A stretch of 64,000 nt of DNA from Phytophthora sp. 'mugwort' (taxonomy: Eukaryota; Oomycota; Peronosporomycetes; Peronosporales; Peronosporaceae). The notes under the pieces are model-generated. The model had not been told where the DNA came from. It made no database searches and saw nothing but the letters and a program-made list of their open reading frames with translations. Every line of letters begins with the position of its first letter. The first letter of the stretch is position 1. Shown here one piece after another: positions 10,627 through 21,909 of the stretch. The position numbers were made by a program, and so were the translations under genes. Location: contig JAUCEF010000005.1 in assembly GCA_033558025.1 (NCBI GenBank), forward strand, positions 7,316,001 to 7,380,000, in the 5' to 3' direction.

Positions 10627-10861
10627 GGAGCTGACTTGCATTAGAACAAGCTATTATAGTGACGGAATCCATTGGACTCTGTTAACAGGTTACGCAAGAC
10701 TCAGGTGCGTCATGGACTCGTGGCCGTGGCTCACCCCCAAGTTCACCGGTTTCTCGGGTGGGCACCACCGAAAGCCTCAACAAGCATGCAGTTTAGGCGC
10801 TCAATCAACAGCCTTTTCGGAGAGTGAAAGCGGCTTGCACCATAATCTGAAGGGACCCTAG
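10627..10861. other. Spacer, nothing recognised
   Basis: Non-coding sequence between the hairpin and the Gypsy LTR. Confidence 0.4.
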
Positions 10862-11182
10862 TGTAACGGGGTGTACCAATGTACACTAAGTGATGTAGCT
10901 AAACATCACTATGGCGTCGACGGTAATGACGTCATGGATAGGTACCACAGATATGGTACAAAGACCTCAAATAGGATAACATCTAGGGTACTTTATAGGT
11001 GACTAATAGTTAGTATGTAGACGCATTAAAAGAGGCCACCTATAAATATATTCAGACTTAAATCTACCTAATTTTGTTAACAGTCCCACAGACCAGAGAC
11101 TAGTGAACTGCCGTGCACTGAGAGTTTGTATACTATTCGGAAGTCACACTTCCTGTACCCAAGGTGTTGTGTGCCCCGTCAC
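10862..11182 (+). repeat. Probable 5' LTR of a Gypsy element
   Basis: Starts TGTAACGGGG and ends with CA. It contains a TATA box (TATAAATATA at 11041-11050). Directly after it is TTGGTATCAC (from 11184), resembling an initiator-methionine tRNA primer-binding site. It lies just upstream of the gag remnant. The matching 3' LTR is not in sight, so the borders are inferred. Confidence 0.5.
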
Positions 11183-11251
11183 ACTTGGTATCACTTGTAA
11201 CCAATCCACGTCTACGCGGGTTACTACCTGAAACCTCTGGCTCCTAGCAAC

Positions 11252-12010
11252 ATGGGCCGGAATGAGTTTCCTCATCTGAACGACTCACAGTTCGAGTCCG
11301 TTCGTAAGATGACTGGCATCTTTGGAATGGATGCCTTGGGTAGCTTGCGTTGACAGCGGAGGCTCATCGAACATGTTCGGAGCAGCCTGCAAGTTCCGGC
11401 CGCAGAGCCGAAACCGGTCTACCCCAGGCTGTTAAGGCTGAAAGTAAACCCTTGTGAGGGGAAGGAAGGTGAAAACCTTCACTTCTGGGTGCGAGAAGTA
11501 GAGCTCGAAATGGATGCGGCTTCCATCTCTTCGGAGCACCTCCGAGTAGTTTTCGCCCTCTCTAACCTTAGCGGGCGTGCTAAGCGTTTGGCGTATACGC
11601 GGGAAGCGGCAATGCCTGGATGCTTCGCATCCTGGGCTCAGCTGTGTGAACAGCTTAGGACCGCGTTCCTCCCGGCGAACTATGAGTACCTCCAGCGATC
11701 ACGCTTCCTGTCATGTAAACAGGGAAGACGTGAGCTGCACGAGTACTTCCAGGAAATATATGAGCTCACCGCATCCCTCGTGGGAAACCCACTCCATGAG
11801 CACATCAAGTTGACGGTGTTCATGGACGGCCTAAGAGTAGGCCCGCTCGCACCCAGCTATTTCGGGTACAGGCCAATACTGTGGCAGAGGCGATCCAAGT
11901 CGCCCTTCAAGAGGAGTTTTCCTGCCCACAACCAATACGACATACCGTTTCACAGTGTACAAATTTGTCGAGACATAATCCATAGGATGTGCTACAATTT
12001 ACCGTAATTT
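11252..12010 (+). pseudogene. Gypsy-type gag (capsid) remnant
   Basis: Frame from ATG 11252 (MGRNEFPHLNDSQFESV) runs into a TGA at 11351, then continues in frame as a Ty3/Gypsy retrotransposon gag capsid region: ENLHFWVREVELEMDA, LSNLSGRAKRLAYT, FASWAQLCEQLRTAF, ELHEYFQEIYELTA. Near 11850 a frameshift moves the natural continuation (TQLFRVQANTVAEAIQVALQ) into another frame. Sequence after about 11920 is unrelated. Protease and pol are missing, so the copy is truncated and dead. Confidence 0.8.
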
Positions 12011-14770
12011 ATATCAGTCGACTTTCAAAAAAAGCCTCCGTTTTACACCCTAGCCCTACAAGAGGACAACAAATGAGGTTTTCCGCGAAATAAAATACTG
12101 CAACGCTCGTTGCTCGGTATCTAATTGGTTCTAATGCGTATGATTTCACCCAATAACGCACCTTTCAGTGAGATTTCATGCAAAGACAACCGCACCAAAA
12201 ATTTCTATCTGGACGATAAGTTATGGGAGGGCAAAGTGGTACCTGACCCCAATCTACCAGTACAATAGTACAGCGGCAAGGCGCAATCTTCAGGAATCGA
12301 TGCGACCGTGCTCGATTTGAGCATCGCGTCCATCTGCTTGTTTCGTAGCCATCAAGGAGGAGCTCAAACTTCATGCGCGGCTCGTTATAATTGAACGCCT
12401 CTCACATTGTCGAGTTGCTATCTCGCTATTCTTGGCCGGTCGCCCTTGTTCATTTTAGCTGCCGACGGGTCTATAGTTGAGCCGGCGTCTGACCGACGAA
12501 GCAGTTGTGGAGACGCACTCGCATCGATTTGAAACTGTCGACCCTGGAGTAATATCACCAATCTTACCCACCTCCAACTTAAAACACTGCTCAAACGCCG
12601 CCATTCACCAGGCTATCCATGCCGCACGTGCCCAACGCTGCTTCTCTCACTTGTAGCAGGGTCTAAATAGAAGGGACGGTCAACTCCACACCGTTCCACA
12701 ACTCGGTCGGGATCTCGATCACGGGACTATCCTGAGTTGGTAATCGTCAGGCGCAGGTATTTTATAACCGCCAGCCCATAGCCATTAGGCTTGTACGATC
12801 CCGGCTGCTGCTGAAGTCTGTACGCTGGGTATGCTCCTCCGATCCCTAGCGACGCGTAGCCTGGTCCTTATCGGTGAGTCAAACCCGATAGTGTTCTCGA
12901 ACCCCACGCTTGTCCCTGAAATACAGACCAGTTTACTGGAGAGTGACAGGTATAGGCAGCGTAAAGATTGTCGGAGCCATTGTCATCGACGTCGCACTCG
13001 CGTTGGTGGTCAACTACGTCGATATCACTCCGGTTGTATCTCTTCCTTCCGTTTCAGCCACCAAGTGAGGTTGAAACGGTAGATAGAACACCCCTGGTGG
13101 GAGTAATCCAGGCCCATTGCTGACTCTCCTATCAATCGGGACCTCCACTGAAATGCCACCATACGCCAGGATTTCCGTATTTCCATAAGCATACAGAGGG
13201 GTTAATGTGTGGTTCATTTGGTTATGGCCAACGGCAGGAAAGTTACTCGCTTGCGAACCAAGGTGCCGACTGGCAACCCCAACGGGATGGTGAGTGGGTA
13301 AAATTACGTCGCATCGCCAGCACGGACACCGATGGAACCCTCCGTTCTTGCCTGGCTGTTCGCGCTTGCCAAAATCCAAATGTACCACAGCCTTACTGAC
13401 TCACATGCCGCACGCCCGTTTATGATACTGGTACAACTTCCTTCTTCTGTAAAACGCGTTTTCCTTCTGCTTGCTTCGTATCGTTTATCGCTTCGCCCAA
13501 CTCCTCTATCTGCGCAAGGAAAACTATCCATGGGCATCTGGGCCGAATCTGACACCGACGCCCGTGACACAGTCACCGTAGACGCTGACATCCGGTCCGA
13601 AATGGCAGGGTCGGGCATACCTCCTTTGGTGAGTATATCTTGTTGGAGGTGGCATAGGACGGTATATAGACGCCATCACCAGAGATGTCATCCCTGTGTC
13701 GACGCGCCACTACTCGTCGAATAAATCCGAACGACTAACCCTTGACGTCCCCAAGGAACGTTGCAACGCCGAACTGGCCGTCGCGATTTCAGCCTCTGTC
13801 GCCGGAGTTACCGTTGCCGACCCCGGTCATTCCAGAGTACCATCGTGGTGCTCACAGGAGCACTATAGGGTCGTCCAGCCCACAGGCCAGCGGCCAACGT
13901 CCTATTCGGAACCGTGTCTTCCTCCTTTTTTTGGTATCCTCGGAGGCGGAACGACCCCACTAGGCCGAACTTGCTGGCAGGTTTGTCGGTGTACCAGTGC
14001 TGGTACGCTGCCCGGAACGACTTCCAGGGCATAATGAAGGCCGGAATGACGTCATCAAGGCCCTCACCCAGACCGTTCAGTTCGGTGCCTCAGCGGCCAC
14101 ACCCACGACCCTCCAGCCGTTCTAGAAGTCCCTGCTCCGCCACATTGTCCAGTATCGGCTGTCGAACCCACTACGCGAGGAATTTGGGACCTTCCCTCGT
14201 CCTCTCGGCGTCATCAGTAAGATCTCCGTCCGTAGGTATCCACATGAGGAACGCCTTGTGTGCCCCCCGTGCCACCTTAAACAACTTGTCCTTCTCCGCC
14301 CCTCGCTGCGCTTGCTCGCCACCTGCCTTTTTTTACTCCAAAGAGTGGTACTACTGTACATAAACCGCTGTCTCACATGCTGTCCACATGCTGTCAATAG
14401 TCACTCCCCAAGCAGCATACAAAGCGACGGGTGAGACTTAACCTCGCCGTCTTGAGCACTTGCATGTCGTAGTAAAGTCTTATGCTTGTCCAGAGATAAA
14501 AGCATTGAATTATAAAGCTTGTAGTGGACGATGCGAGTAAAATTGCAGAATCGATGATTGATTCGTCGTAACCAATCGGAAAAAAATAATATTCTTCACG
14601 GTCATAAGTCACGTTGTCTTAACATCCCTCTGGATGTTATGCGGTATTTGTTGCTCTAAGTATATGAGACAGGTAAACTTGACCTTTTGGTGCATGGCGT
14701 GAATCTCTATGGTGTGAGCCGCCAAGACGTCGTCGATTTTGGATCATTCTTCTGCGGATCCGAACGAGCA
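12011..14770. other. Unassigned 2.8 kb, possible decayed coding DNA
   Basis: No intact gene. Two stretches read like decayed protein. Near 12940-13065 (plus) is LKYRPVYWRVTGIGSVKIVG followed by a hydrophobic run. At 13650-14290 (plus, frames shifting) are DAITRDVIPVSTRHYSSNKS and, further on, GHNEGRNDVIKALTQTVQFG. Neither could be assigned to a family. They are probably parts of an old mobile element. Confidence 0.35.
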
Positions 14771-14814
14771 TTTTGAAGAGGCGCTGCATATATAAAACTC
14801 GACGCGTGATCGCT

Positions 14815-15780
14815 ATGGCATTCCGCTGCGTTGGAAGTCTGCTAGACGAAATGAAGCGGCTGGAGACGTTGCGTCAGCGGGATGCGGAGTCTGCAGCCAA
14901 CTTGGTGGCCAACGGGAAGCTGCTCGTCGGCTTTGTCAACGATGGAAATCTGCGTGCACTGCAGTGTTCAGCCGAGCATTTGGTCGAGGTAAAATCATCC
15001 ATCCGCTTGTCTGGTAAATGTAGCGAGTAATGGATGATTGTTGTTTGCAGGGTCAAGTGCTCATCTTTTATGCGGTGCGGATGTTTCGAGAGGCCTGTGC
15101 GACGAGGAGAATGGATATCCTGCGGTTCATGCTGTTGAACGGCTTCGATCTCCAGCAAAGCTACATGAGAGACGTCCTACACGGCATCATTGAGAGCATC
15201 GACGACTCGCGAAGTGCTGACGCAGTGCAACCCTTTATTCGATTCCTGCTGGATGCTGGTGTCGACGTCAATTGGCAGAGGAAATCCGATCTGTACACAG
15301 CTCTGCATGTTGCATGCTGCAAGAACTTGTACCCCATCGCGTATCTGCTGGTTCTGTATGGCGCCGACGTGAACGCAATTGCCGCGGTGGGTTTTGTAAT
15401 CTTCTTCCCCGTTCCTGCCGACAATACTAACCGTTGCTGTTCCGCAGGACGACTCTATGCCGCTCTTATGCGTGAATAGTATCGGGCTAAACAATTCTTT
15501 GTCGGAAGCTGAACAGACGCAGAAGGAATTACTAGTGTCTTTCCTCCTTGAGAATCAGGCACGTTCAACCTGGAGAAAGCAGCCACGCCAAGTACCAGCA
15601 GCGAGCGCAACTATCCCGCCAGGGCCGTCGACTTTAGAGTGTTCAGTAGCGCAATCCAAAAGTCCGATCCTTAGCTTTTCAAGTAGCTTTGGCATTCACT
15701 GCAGCATCGACGATTCAACTGACATCCAGGATCAAGCTGGTCGCATGTTCAATACATCGGACCCATCTGAGAGTGTCTAG
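14815..15780 (+). CDS. Ankyrin-repeat protein, three exons
   Basis: Exons 14815-14988, 15051-15386 and 15448-15780 join in phase 0 to give 280 residues. The introns are 62 and 61 bp, with GT-AG borders and an ACTAAC branch-like site in the second. Residues about 59-170 form ankyrin-type helical repeats (ILRFMLLNGFDLQQ, FIRFLLDAGVDVNWQRKSD, TALHVACCKNLYPIAYLLVL, YGADVNAIAA). The N-terminal 58 residues are helical and may hold a further degenerate repeat. The C-terminal 110 residues are Ser/Gln-rich and probably disordered. Ankyrin repeats mediate protein-protein contacts; no catalytic domain is seen. The partner is unknown. The next gene starts 215 bp downstream on the same strand. Confidence 0.78.
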
Positions 15781-15995
15781 TAGCTTGACGACTTGCCTAA
15801 TGAAGTTTCACACAGTAAAATCGGGAGCAGTTTTTCAGCGCCAGCGAACTGAGATCGAGCAAAATAAAAATACCAACTTGGCTTGTTTCAGTTGTCTTTA
15901 AAAAAATTGTTTCCAGTCTCAATTATACATAGGCTGCCACTTCTGTAGCTACACAACTTCATCCTAGCAACTCCTTACGATCCGTGGCATTAAAC

Positions 15996-18189
15996 ATGTC
16001 GTACAGCCTCATTGAGGCTAAGTTTCAGGTGCTGGACCGCACGATCAAGATGCTGTCCAAGTCAAAAAGTCTTCATATGCCTCGACTTGCGTCGTCTGAG
16101 CAGTTTCGAGAACTTGTAAAAACACAAAAAACGACTTCTCTTTTGCCTACCATAAAGTCTGTCAAAGGTGTAGTAGTGGCACGATCCCACTCTAGCATCG
16201 ATAGAGCAAGCCGGTCGCAGCCGAATACCTCACGTGAAGATAGGTCAGAGAAGAAATGTGATCAGTCTCCAACACGACCGAACACCGGAAGGAGAGATCC
16301 GCACGAAAAACTGACTGAACGATGGATAGATCCGAAGCAAAAGCGAGCAGAGCAGCTATTGCAGGACACATGGCATGTACGTAATATTCTTCCAGTCTCG
16401 GACACCATGTCGACATACTAAATTGATTGTCTGAATGACAGGAGATTGATTCTGCGGTGAATTGGACTCGAGATGCTACATGTAGATCTTCCAGTCGTGA
16501 GGTAAAGCTCTCGTCTTTACAGTTCGAGGCCACGATATTGTGATCTAACGATTGGAGAGCTGAATCCTTTAGGCGCTTCGATCAAAGATGCTGAGTGAAC
16601 GTTTACTTGACGAGGGATACGAACAAGACTCGATGCCATGCGACGAGTATATCCCAGATCAAAATGCCGATAACCAGTCGAACAAAAATCCAGGTAAGCT
16701 GGTTGTGGGTTGGACTTGTCGTCGTAGATTTACGATTTCCCATTATTTCATTTTAGAAACCTTTAGTGCTGCTGCGCACGATACTCTGCCGCGGCCTAAA
16801 AGGCCTTTGACATCAACCAGTTCCCAGCCAACAAAGAGTAAAGCTTATTTGACCATCAGGTGCCAGTCAGCGTCGTTCAAATGTTCCGATCCACAGCCGA
16901 AAAATTGGTTTGCTCCTTCAGCAGTCCGTAGCACTGAGACCCCGCTTCGTGTTCCCAAGGCGAAGCACAAGAACTGTCGTGAGCGACCCGTGGCTGGCAT
17001 TGGCAAACATATCAGGCAAAATCAAAGAAGTGTTAAACCTCCATCCATACAATGTTCGGAGATGGAACCGGCACCGAGACCAATCGAGCTTGAAGTCACT
17101 GGCGAGTTGAGAGAAAAACCGATGCCAACTCCCGTTCTTGTAAAAGTCGACGACCCATTTTTCTACATGTTGGAGTTGAGGCTCGTCCATCCCCAGCCTT
17201 TGACGGATTGGCGCTTTCAAGCTGCTTTCACGGACACCTCTGTAGAACCTTCAAGGACGGTCATACTGGACGATCTTACGGTAAGGCTCGCCTTATTATT
17301 GCCGAATGTTTGTTATGATGCTCGCATTAAACTACTTTAACCATATGCAGGCGGACGACGAGAACTGTTTGTTGTTTGAAAGTCCACAGTCCGCACAATC
17401 ACCACCCTCATCTCGATACTTTAATCCGTTTCTATACTTCCACGGCTTGAGTCGACCAAGCGATGTGAGTGCTAGATAGTTCTTCCCTCGCCCTGCGACT
17501 ATGCTGACACCATTTGTTTGCTTGCAGTTGTATGGACATGTTTTGCGTATCATCGTGACTTCACTTCGGCCCGTAACCCGCATCGTGATCAATACATCCG
17601 TGCAATTCACCCGCTTTCCCGACGAGGCTGTCGTGGTGCCACCAGTACAATCCATCCGACAGCACTCGGAAGCCGTAGCCACCCGAGAAGCCAACCTCTT
17701 ACGAGTTCAATCTCGATGCAGCAATTCTGCATCGTCAGAGTCGAGAAGGATGCCAAAGATGCCAAGACCGCGACAAAAAAGGATGTTAAGACCTCCACAT
17801 CAAAGCAACAACCACGAAGCAAGCACCGCCAGTCTGGCCATGGACCAATGCAGTCCCTGGACTTCCGCCGAACAGGAAGACATCGACAATGACAAACAAA
17901 GCTCCGTGTTGGATCAAATGTTAACGTTGCGGCTCGACGATCCTCGATCACCTTCGCCGACAGCATCGCCGCCACAGGGACCAACTGTAGAGCACCTCAG
18001 TACGTCTCCTCGGCTGCCAATGGTCACCATTGACAAGAAGAAAATGCAACTGCAGTGTTTGCGCGCGGAGATTCGGGTAGGTTATTGCGTTGACAGGATA
18101 TTTGATATTTATCCACTGACTCAACGCCTGCACAGAGAGAAATGAGCGAACACAATATCGACCAGAACTGCAACTTCAAGTACATGTAG
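15996..18189 (+). CDS. Orphan 600-residue protein, seven exons
   Basis: Exons 15996-16376, 16442-16501, 16573-16693, 16757-17280, 17351-17464, 17528-18076 and 18136-18189. All introns are 59-71 bp with GT-AG ends, and the frame stays open across every junction to a TAG at 18187. The protein starts MSYSLIEAKFQVLDRTIKML. Residues about 45-200 are Ser/Arg/Lys-rich and likely disordered. A folded-looking part around residues 290-420 contains DPFFYMLELRLVHPQPLTDW and, after two exons, LYGHVLRIIVTSLRPVTRIV, a beta-rich pattern of aromatic and hydrophobic alternation. The C-terminus is again Ser/Pro/Arg-rich. No known domain was recognised and no transmembrane segment or signal peptide is seen. The 63-bp third intron lacks a stop in frame and could be retained. 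Confidence 0.68.
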
Positions 18190-18493
18190 CTATCTCGTTT
18201 TAGCAAGTAAAACGTATTAATACCGTCAATTTGTTTAAAAGTAATTTGGTGTACTTCATAACCTAAGTTGGTGTGCGTTACACAAGCTATCGGGGAAGCG
18301 CTGACTGCATTCTCGGAAATCTGAAAAGTCGAGTCGCGCCGCCGTTTTGCCTCACCGTCTCTACGCCCAGCGCCACCCACAAGACAGCAGCGCCTCCCAG
18401 CCGCTACACTAGGTCGAGCCTACACACCAGACACGCTGTCCTCGTTGCAAGCTCGCGGAGAACCCCCGTATTGAGGCCTATAGTAAGGAAAGA
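18190..18493. other. NF-YC upstream region
   Basis: Non-coding sequence between the orphan gene and NF-YC. It presumably carries the NF-YC promoter; no exact initiator match was fixed. Confidence 0.4.
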
Positions 18494-18971
18494 ATGGAGG
18501 GCCAAGTGGTGGAACTCACGGAGGCCGAGCAGGCCCAGCACCAGTTGCAGATGGAGCAGCAGCTCAAGGCGTTTTGGGCTAAGCAATTGATGGAGATGGA
18601 GCAGCTCGAAGTTGGCAGCGAACAAGGTGATGCATAAACTGGAAAGAGTGTTAATGCTGCTGCGACACAAGAGCTGACTCAGTTCTTGTCGAATGTTGTG
18701 TATGTTGCCTGCTGCAGACTTCAAGAACCACAACGATTTGCCGCTGGCGCGCATCAAACGTATCATGAAGTCGGACGAGGACGTCCGTATGATCAGCGCC
18801 GAGGCGCCAGTGCTCTTCGCCAAGGCCTGTGAGATGTTCATCCTGGAGCTGACGCTGCGCTCCTGGGGTTACTCGGAGAAGAACAAACGACGGACGCTGC
18901 AGAAGGAGGACATCCAGACGGCCATTAGGAACACGGACATCTTTGACTTCCTAGTGGACGTCATCAACTAA
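18494..18971 (+). CDS. NF-YC (HAP5) CCAAT-binding factor subunit
   Basis: Two exons (18494-18626 and 18718-18971, 91-bp intron) give 128 residues. The second exon encodes a histone-fold domain of the NF-YC type: [20 protein letters not shown], then [20 protein letters not shown] and the terminal helices [24 protein letters not shown] pairs with NF-YB, and the dimer recruits NF-YA to bind CCAAT boxes in the nucleus. The N-terminal exon is Gln/Glu-rich ([20 protein letters not shown]), as is usual before the histone fold. The protein lacks the long Gln-rich activation tail of animal NF-YC, ending right after the histone fold like many short fungal and plant forms. Confidence 0.93.
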
Positions 18972-20139
18972 GGGAGCTGTTGTACGCAGTAGTCGGTCTT
19001 TTACGTAAGGTGGTGCGGTGACCCTTAGACAGTGTCTGATAAGAGATGAAAGGGTGTGCGTATTGGAAGGATCCTCGGAGGGCTGCTAAAGCGTTGGCGA
19101 GTTCCTGGGTGGTCTAACCGACATCATGCTGTTGTTTACCATTGGACAGGTTTTCATCTTGACACCAAATAACATGTTGGACGAATGTCGTTTCAAGAAC
19201 TCTCACCTTCGCAAAACATCCGTCCACGGCATCGATTTTGTAGCGTTCGAAAGCTAGTGTTGATACAGTATCCAAGGCAACCTGCTCTTAGACTTATTAC
19301 AGATTTGGACGGAGTGATATGACAGACACAAAGTTGTCATAGAGGTTATTAAGAAAACCGGCATACAAACGTTTTGGCCAATTGAAGCCTCCGAAGATAT
19401 CATAACGTCGGAACCAACATTTATTCCTCTTCAGGGTATTCCCCGTAAGGGGTATTACCGGAATCCGGTAGTACAGTCTATTTGGTACTTGAAGTCATTT
19501 GTGCTCGCATAACCAAGCGTCCTGGCAACCTCTCGACTTTGCCTTAAGTAGGACACAGGTGATGTGCGCGAGATCGCTGCCGCCACAATCGTCAAATACC
19601 TGCTCGAACCGTGTTCAATAACTTGCCGCAGCCACTCGTTCGGCCATCTGTCACGCAGTCATGCCTCAAAGGCGACGGAGATTCTCAATCCACCAGAGGA
19701 TAACACGACAGTAACAAAGACTTCTGCAGTGTCGAGGATATGATAGCGCCGATGATGGCGAGCCAACGCAGGGCGCAACAGGAAGCGCTCACTAATGATG
19801 TACAGCTTGAGACTAAATACATCAGCATCTCCTTAAGTCGCCAACTTCCTCATCTGCGCTTCTTCAAAGGGCAAGTTGGGCAGGTCTGTGAGGGGGAATT
19901 CGAGGGATGCATCGACAACTACAAGAGCAGGAAGCAAGGGCATAGGCAGCCTTTAAAATTAGATTTCTCAACATTATCTAGAACTTAAAATATTTTGTGT
20001 AGTATGATCAATACCTTATAAGTAATATATATGATTAGTAAACATTAATTGTGTTACCTAGGTGGTATGGCTCTAACCAATTAAACTTAAAGCCTAATTA
20101 TTTATTAAATTAATTTGTTTTAAATATTTTTATATTTTA
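18972..20139. other. Intergenic 1.2 kb, no gene
   Basis: No coding feature. Around 19440-19475 are two small adjacent palindromes (CCCCGTAAGGGG and TACCGGAATCCGGTA). From about 19975 the sequence becomes very AT-rich. Confidence 0.5.
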
Positions 20140-20177
20140 ACAAAACAAATCGTTGATATTTTAACGATTTGTTTTGT
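20140..20177. repeat. AT-rich perfect palindrome, 15-bp arms
   Basis: ACAAAACAAATCGTT, an 8-base loop (GATATTTT), then the exact reverse complement. It sits in an AT-rich tract. It could be a terminator-like hairpin or transposon end; no partner repeat was found. Confidence 0.6.
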
Positions 20178-20279
20178 GTATTATTACTCATTTCTTTTCA
20201 AAATATTTAATCATTTTGAAATTAGAATCATTTGCCGACGAAAGCGTCCTACCCACCACCCTCCACCTAGACCACCAAG

Positions 20280-20925
20280 ATAGCGCTGGCAATTCTTCAA
20301 AGGGGTCTCGACAACGCCCTCACCAACCTCACTCTTGCGCGCGCCGGCAACGAACGGTTGGAGCACGACCTGGAGCATAAACAGGCAGAGCGAGCGCAGC
20401 TCCAACGCGACCTCACCGCGCCCACAACTGCCCACCGACAGGAGCTCACCAATGCGCTCACCAAGCAAGCAGAGGAGCACCGACAGGCGCTCACCCAACA
20501 AGCCGACGCCCATCATCATGAACTGGCCCAGCAAGCGCGCGAGTTCCGAGAGGACATCGCGTTCCGGCTCGACTTAATCAAGGATGCGATCGTCGCCGGC
20601 AACACGGAGGTCATGGAGGGTCTCGCCGGAAACCAGCTCGTACATCAGCGTGAAAAGAGGACCAAGATGTCGAGCGAGCGAAAAGAGGACCAAGATGTCG
20701 AGCGAGCGTTACTACCTGACGACAGAGTACGCGCGGACGAACACGAAGGCGACGCGCTGTACAAACGGTCAGAAGCGCTATTGTATGGGGAAGATGCAAG
20801 AATTCGATGCGACCCGACCGACTGAACAGCGACTGCGGAAGGCAGCCAACGGTGTCGATATCCGCCAGAATGTCAAGACAGACCGTCAACTCCCGTATCG
20901 AAGCAGAGCTGGACACACGTTTATC
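20280..20925 (+). pseudogene. Coiled-coil protein gene remnant
   Basis: From about 20286 an open frame encodes a continuous charged heptad-type coiled coil (LQRGLDNALTNLTLARAG, HDLEHKQAERAQLQRDL, AHHHELAQQAREFREDIAF). A 28-bp tandem duplication at 20653-20708 shifts the frame. Upstream of it the frame continues as HQREKRTKMSSER; skipping one repeat unit leads into a second open frame (YYLTTEYARTNTKATRC and onwards to 20925). No 5' end with an ATG in context was found, so it looks truncated as well as frameshifted. Function is unknown. Confidence 0.45.
20653..20708. repeat. 28-bp tandem duplication
   Basis: Two exact head-to-tail copies of a 28-bp unit beginning AAAAGAGGACCAAGATG (20653-20680 and 20681-20708). 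As 28 is not a multiple of three, it changes the reading frame of the coiled-coil remnant. Confidence 0.9.
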
Positions 20926-21189
20926 TAACCTGGTAAGTGGCGTTGCTCTCTCTATTTTCTAGGCCGTACTACCTCGGGTCCGAAAGAGAATGGTCAATTT
21001 CATTGATGTGTCACATACACAAAACTTTTTGAGCTTTTTATTGGTCAAACTTGCAATGAACTTGCTGAATCAATTTGCAACCTCTGAACCACTAATTCAA
21101 TGAGCGACTTCCCGCCAACAATTTCCCGCCAAACCCAGTAACCTTTACGAGCAGCAAACCGCAGAACACACTTCTGAATTTTTAAAAAC

Positions 21190-21645
21190 GCTCGTTAAAC
21201 GCCAAAGACCTCTCGCTTTCCAAGGAGCTGGAGATAGTGCTGTTTCTCTCGGAGATGGCAACCTGCAACCTGTGGAAAGCTTCCATGGGGGGGGGCAAAT
21301 CCGAGGTAAGCCAGCACTTCCGCAGCCACCGCAACACCATTAGCAAGGTGTGGCGTGATCGGTACACGCTTGGTAGCAAGCGGAGCAACCGTGGCCGCCC
21401 GTGAGCTCATATCGACGGTCAGTTCAAAGCGGTTGTGCAAGCGACGGCCTTGGAAGATCGCACCACGCTCAATGAACTTTCGGCTGCCACAGGTACCCCC
21501 CGCACGCAGCTAGCACGGAGGCTAGCAGAGAAGGAGACGATGAAGCGCGCAACGGTTTCAATAGTAACCCACTTACCTGATTATGCTATGCACTTTTTGC
21601 TGCAGGTGATCGTGGATACTGCTTCGTCAACATGCACAATGTTGC
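21190..21645 (+). pseudogene. Mariner-like transposase, 5' part (split by Copia)
   Basis: N-terminal DNA-binding region of a Tc1/mariner-type transposase: LSKELEIVLFLSEMATC, SEVSQHFRSHRNTISKVWRD, a GRP hinge with a stop, then TTLNELSAATGTPRTQLARR, the second helix-turn-helix. The frame shifts before FVNMHNV at 21621-21643, where the coding sequence is cut by the Copia insertion. It resumes at 25718. Confidence 0.75.
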
Positions 21646-21909
21646 AGTCGAGCCAGGACTCGGCCACTTGCGCAGATAGGGAAGAAAGGGAGGAACAGAT
21701 GGAGGTAATTAACGGAGAATCGAAAAGTGAGTGTATTGATGAAGGAAGAGAGGAAGGGAGAGAGCCCCCTGTGGCGCAGGAGTCGAGCTACGTGGGTGCT
21801 TGAGCGCCACCAATCTAGTTTCAAATCTTAGGATCTAGATTCGTATTTACGTCGTGTTAGTTTTTTACGATTTTCATGTACAAGTTGTGCGTCGGTACTA
21901 ACATTGACA
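21646..21909 (-). repeat. Copia LTR (3' LTR of the minus-strand element)
   Basis: Homologous over its whole length to 25455-25717. On the minus strand it begins TGTCAATGTTAG. The adjacent internal side has a polypurine tract. Confidence 0.9.
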
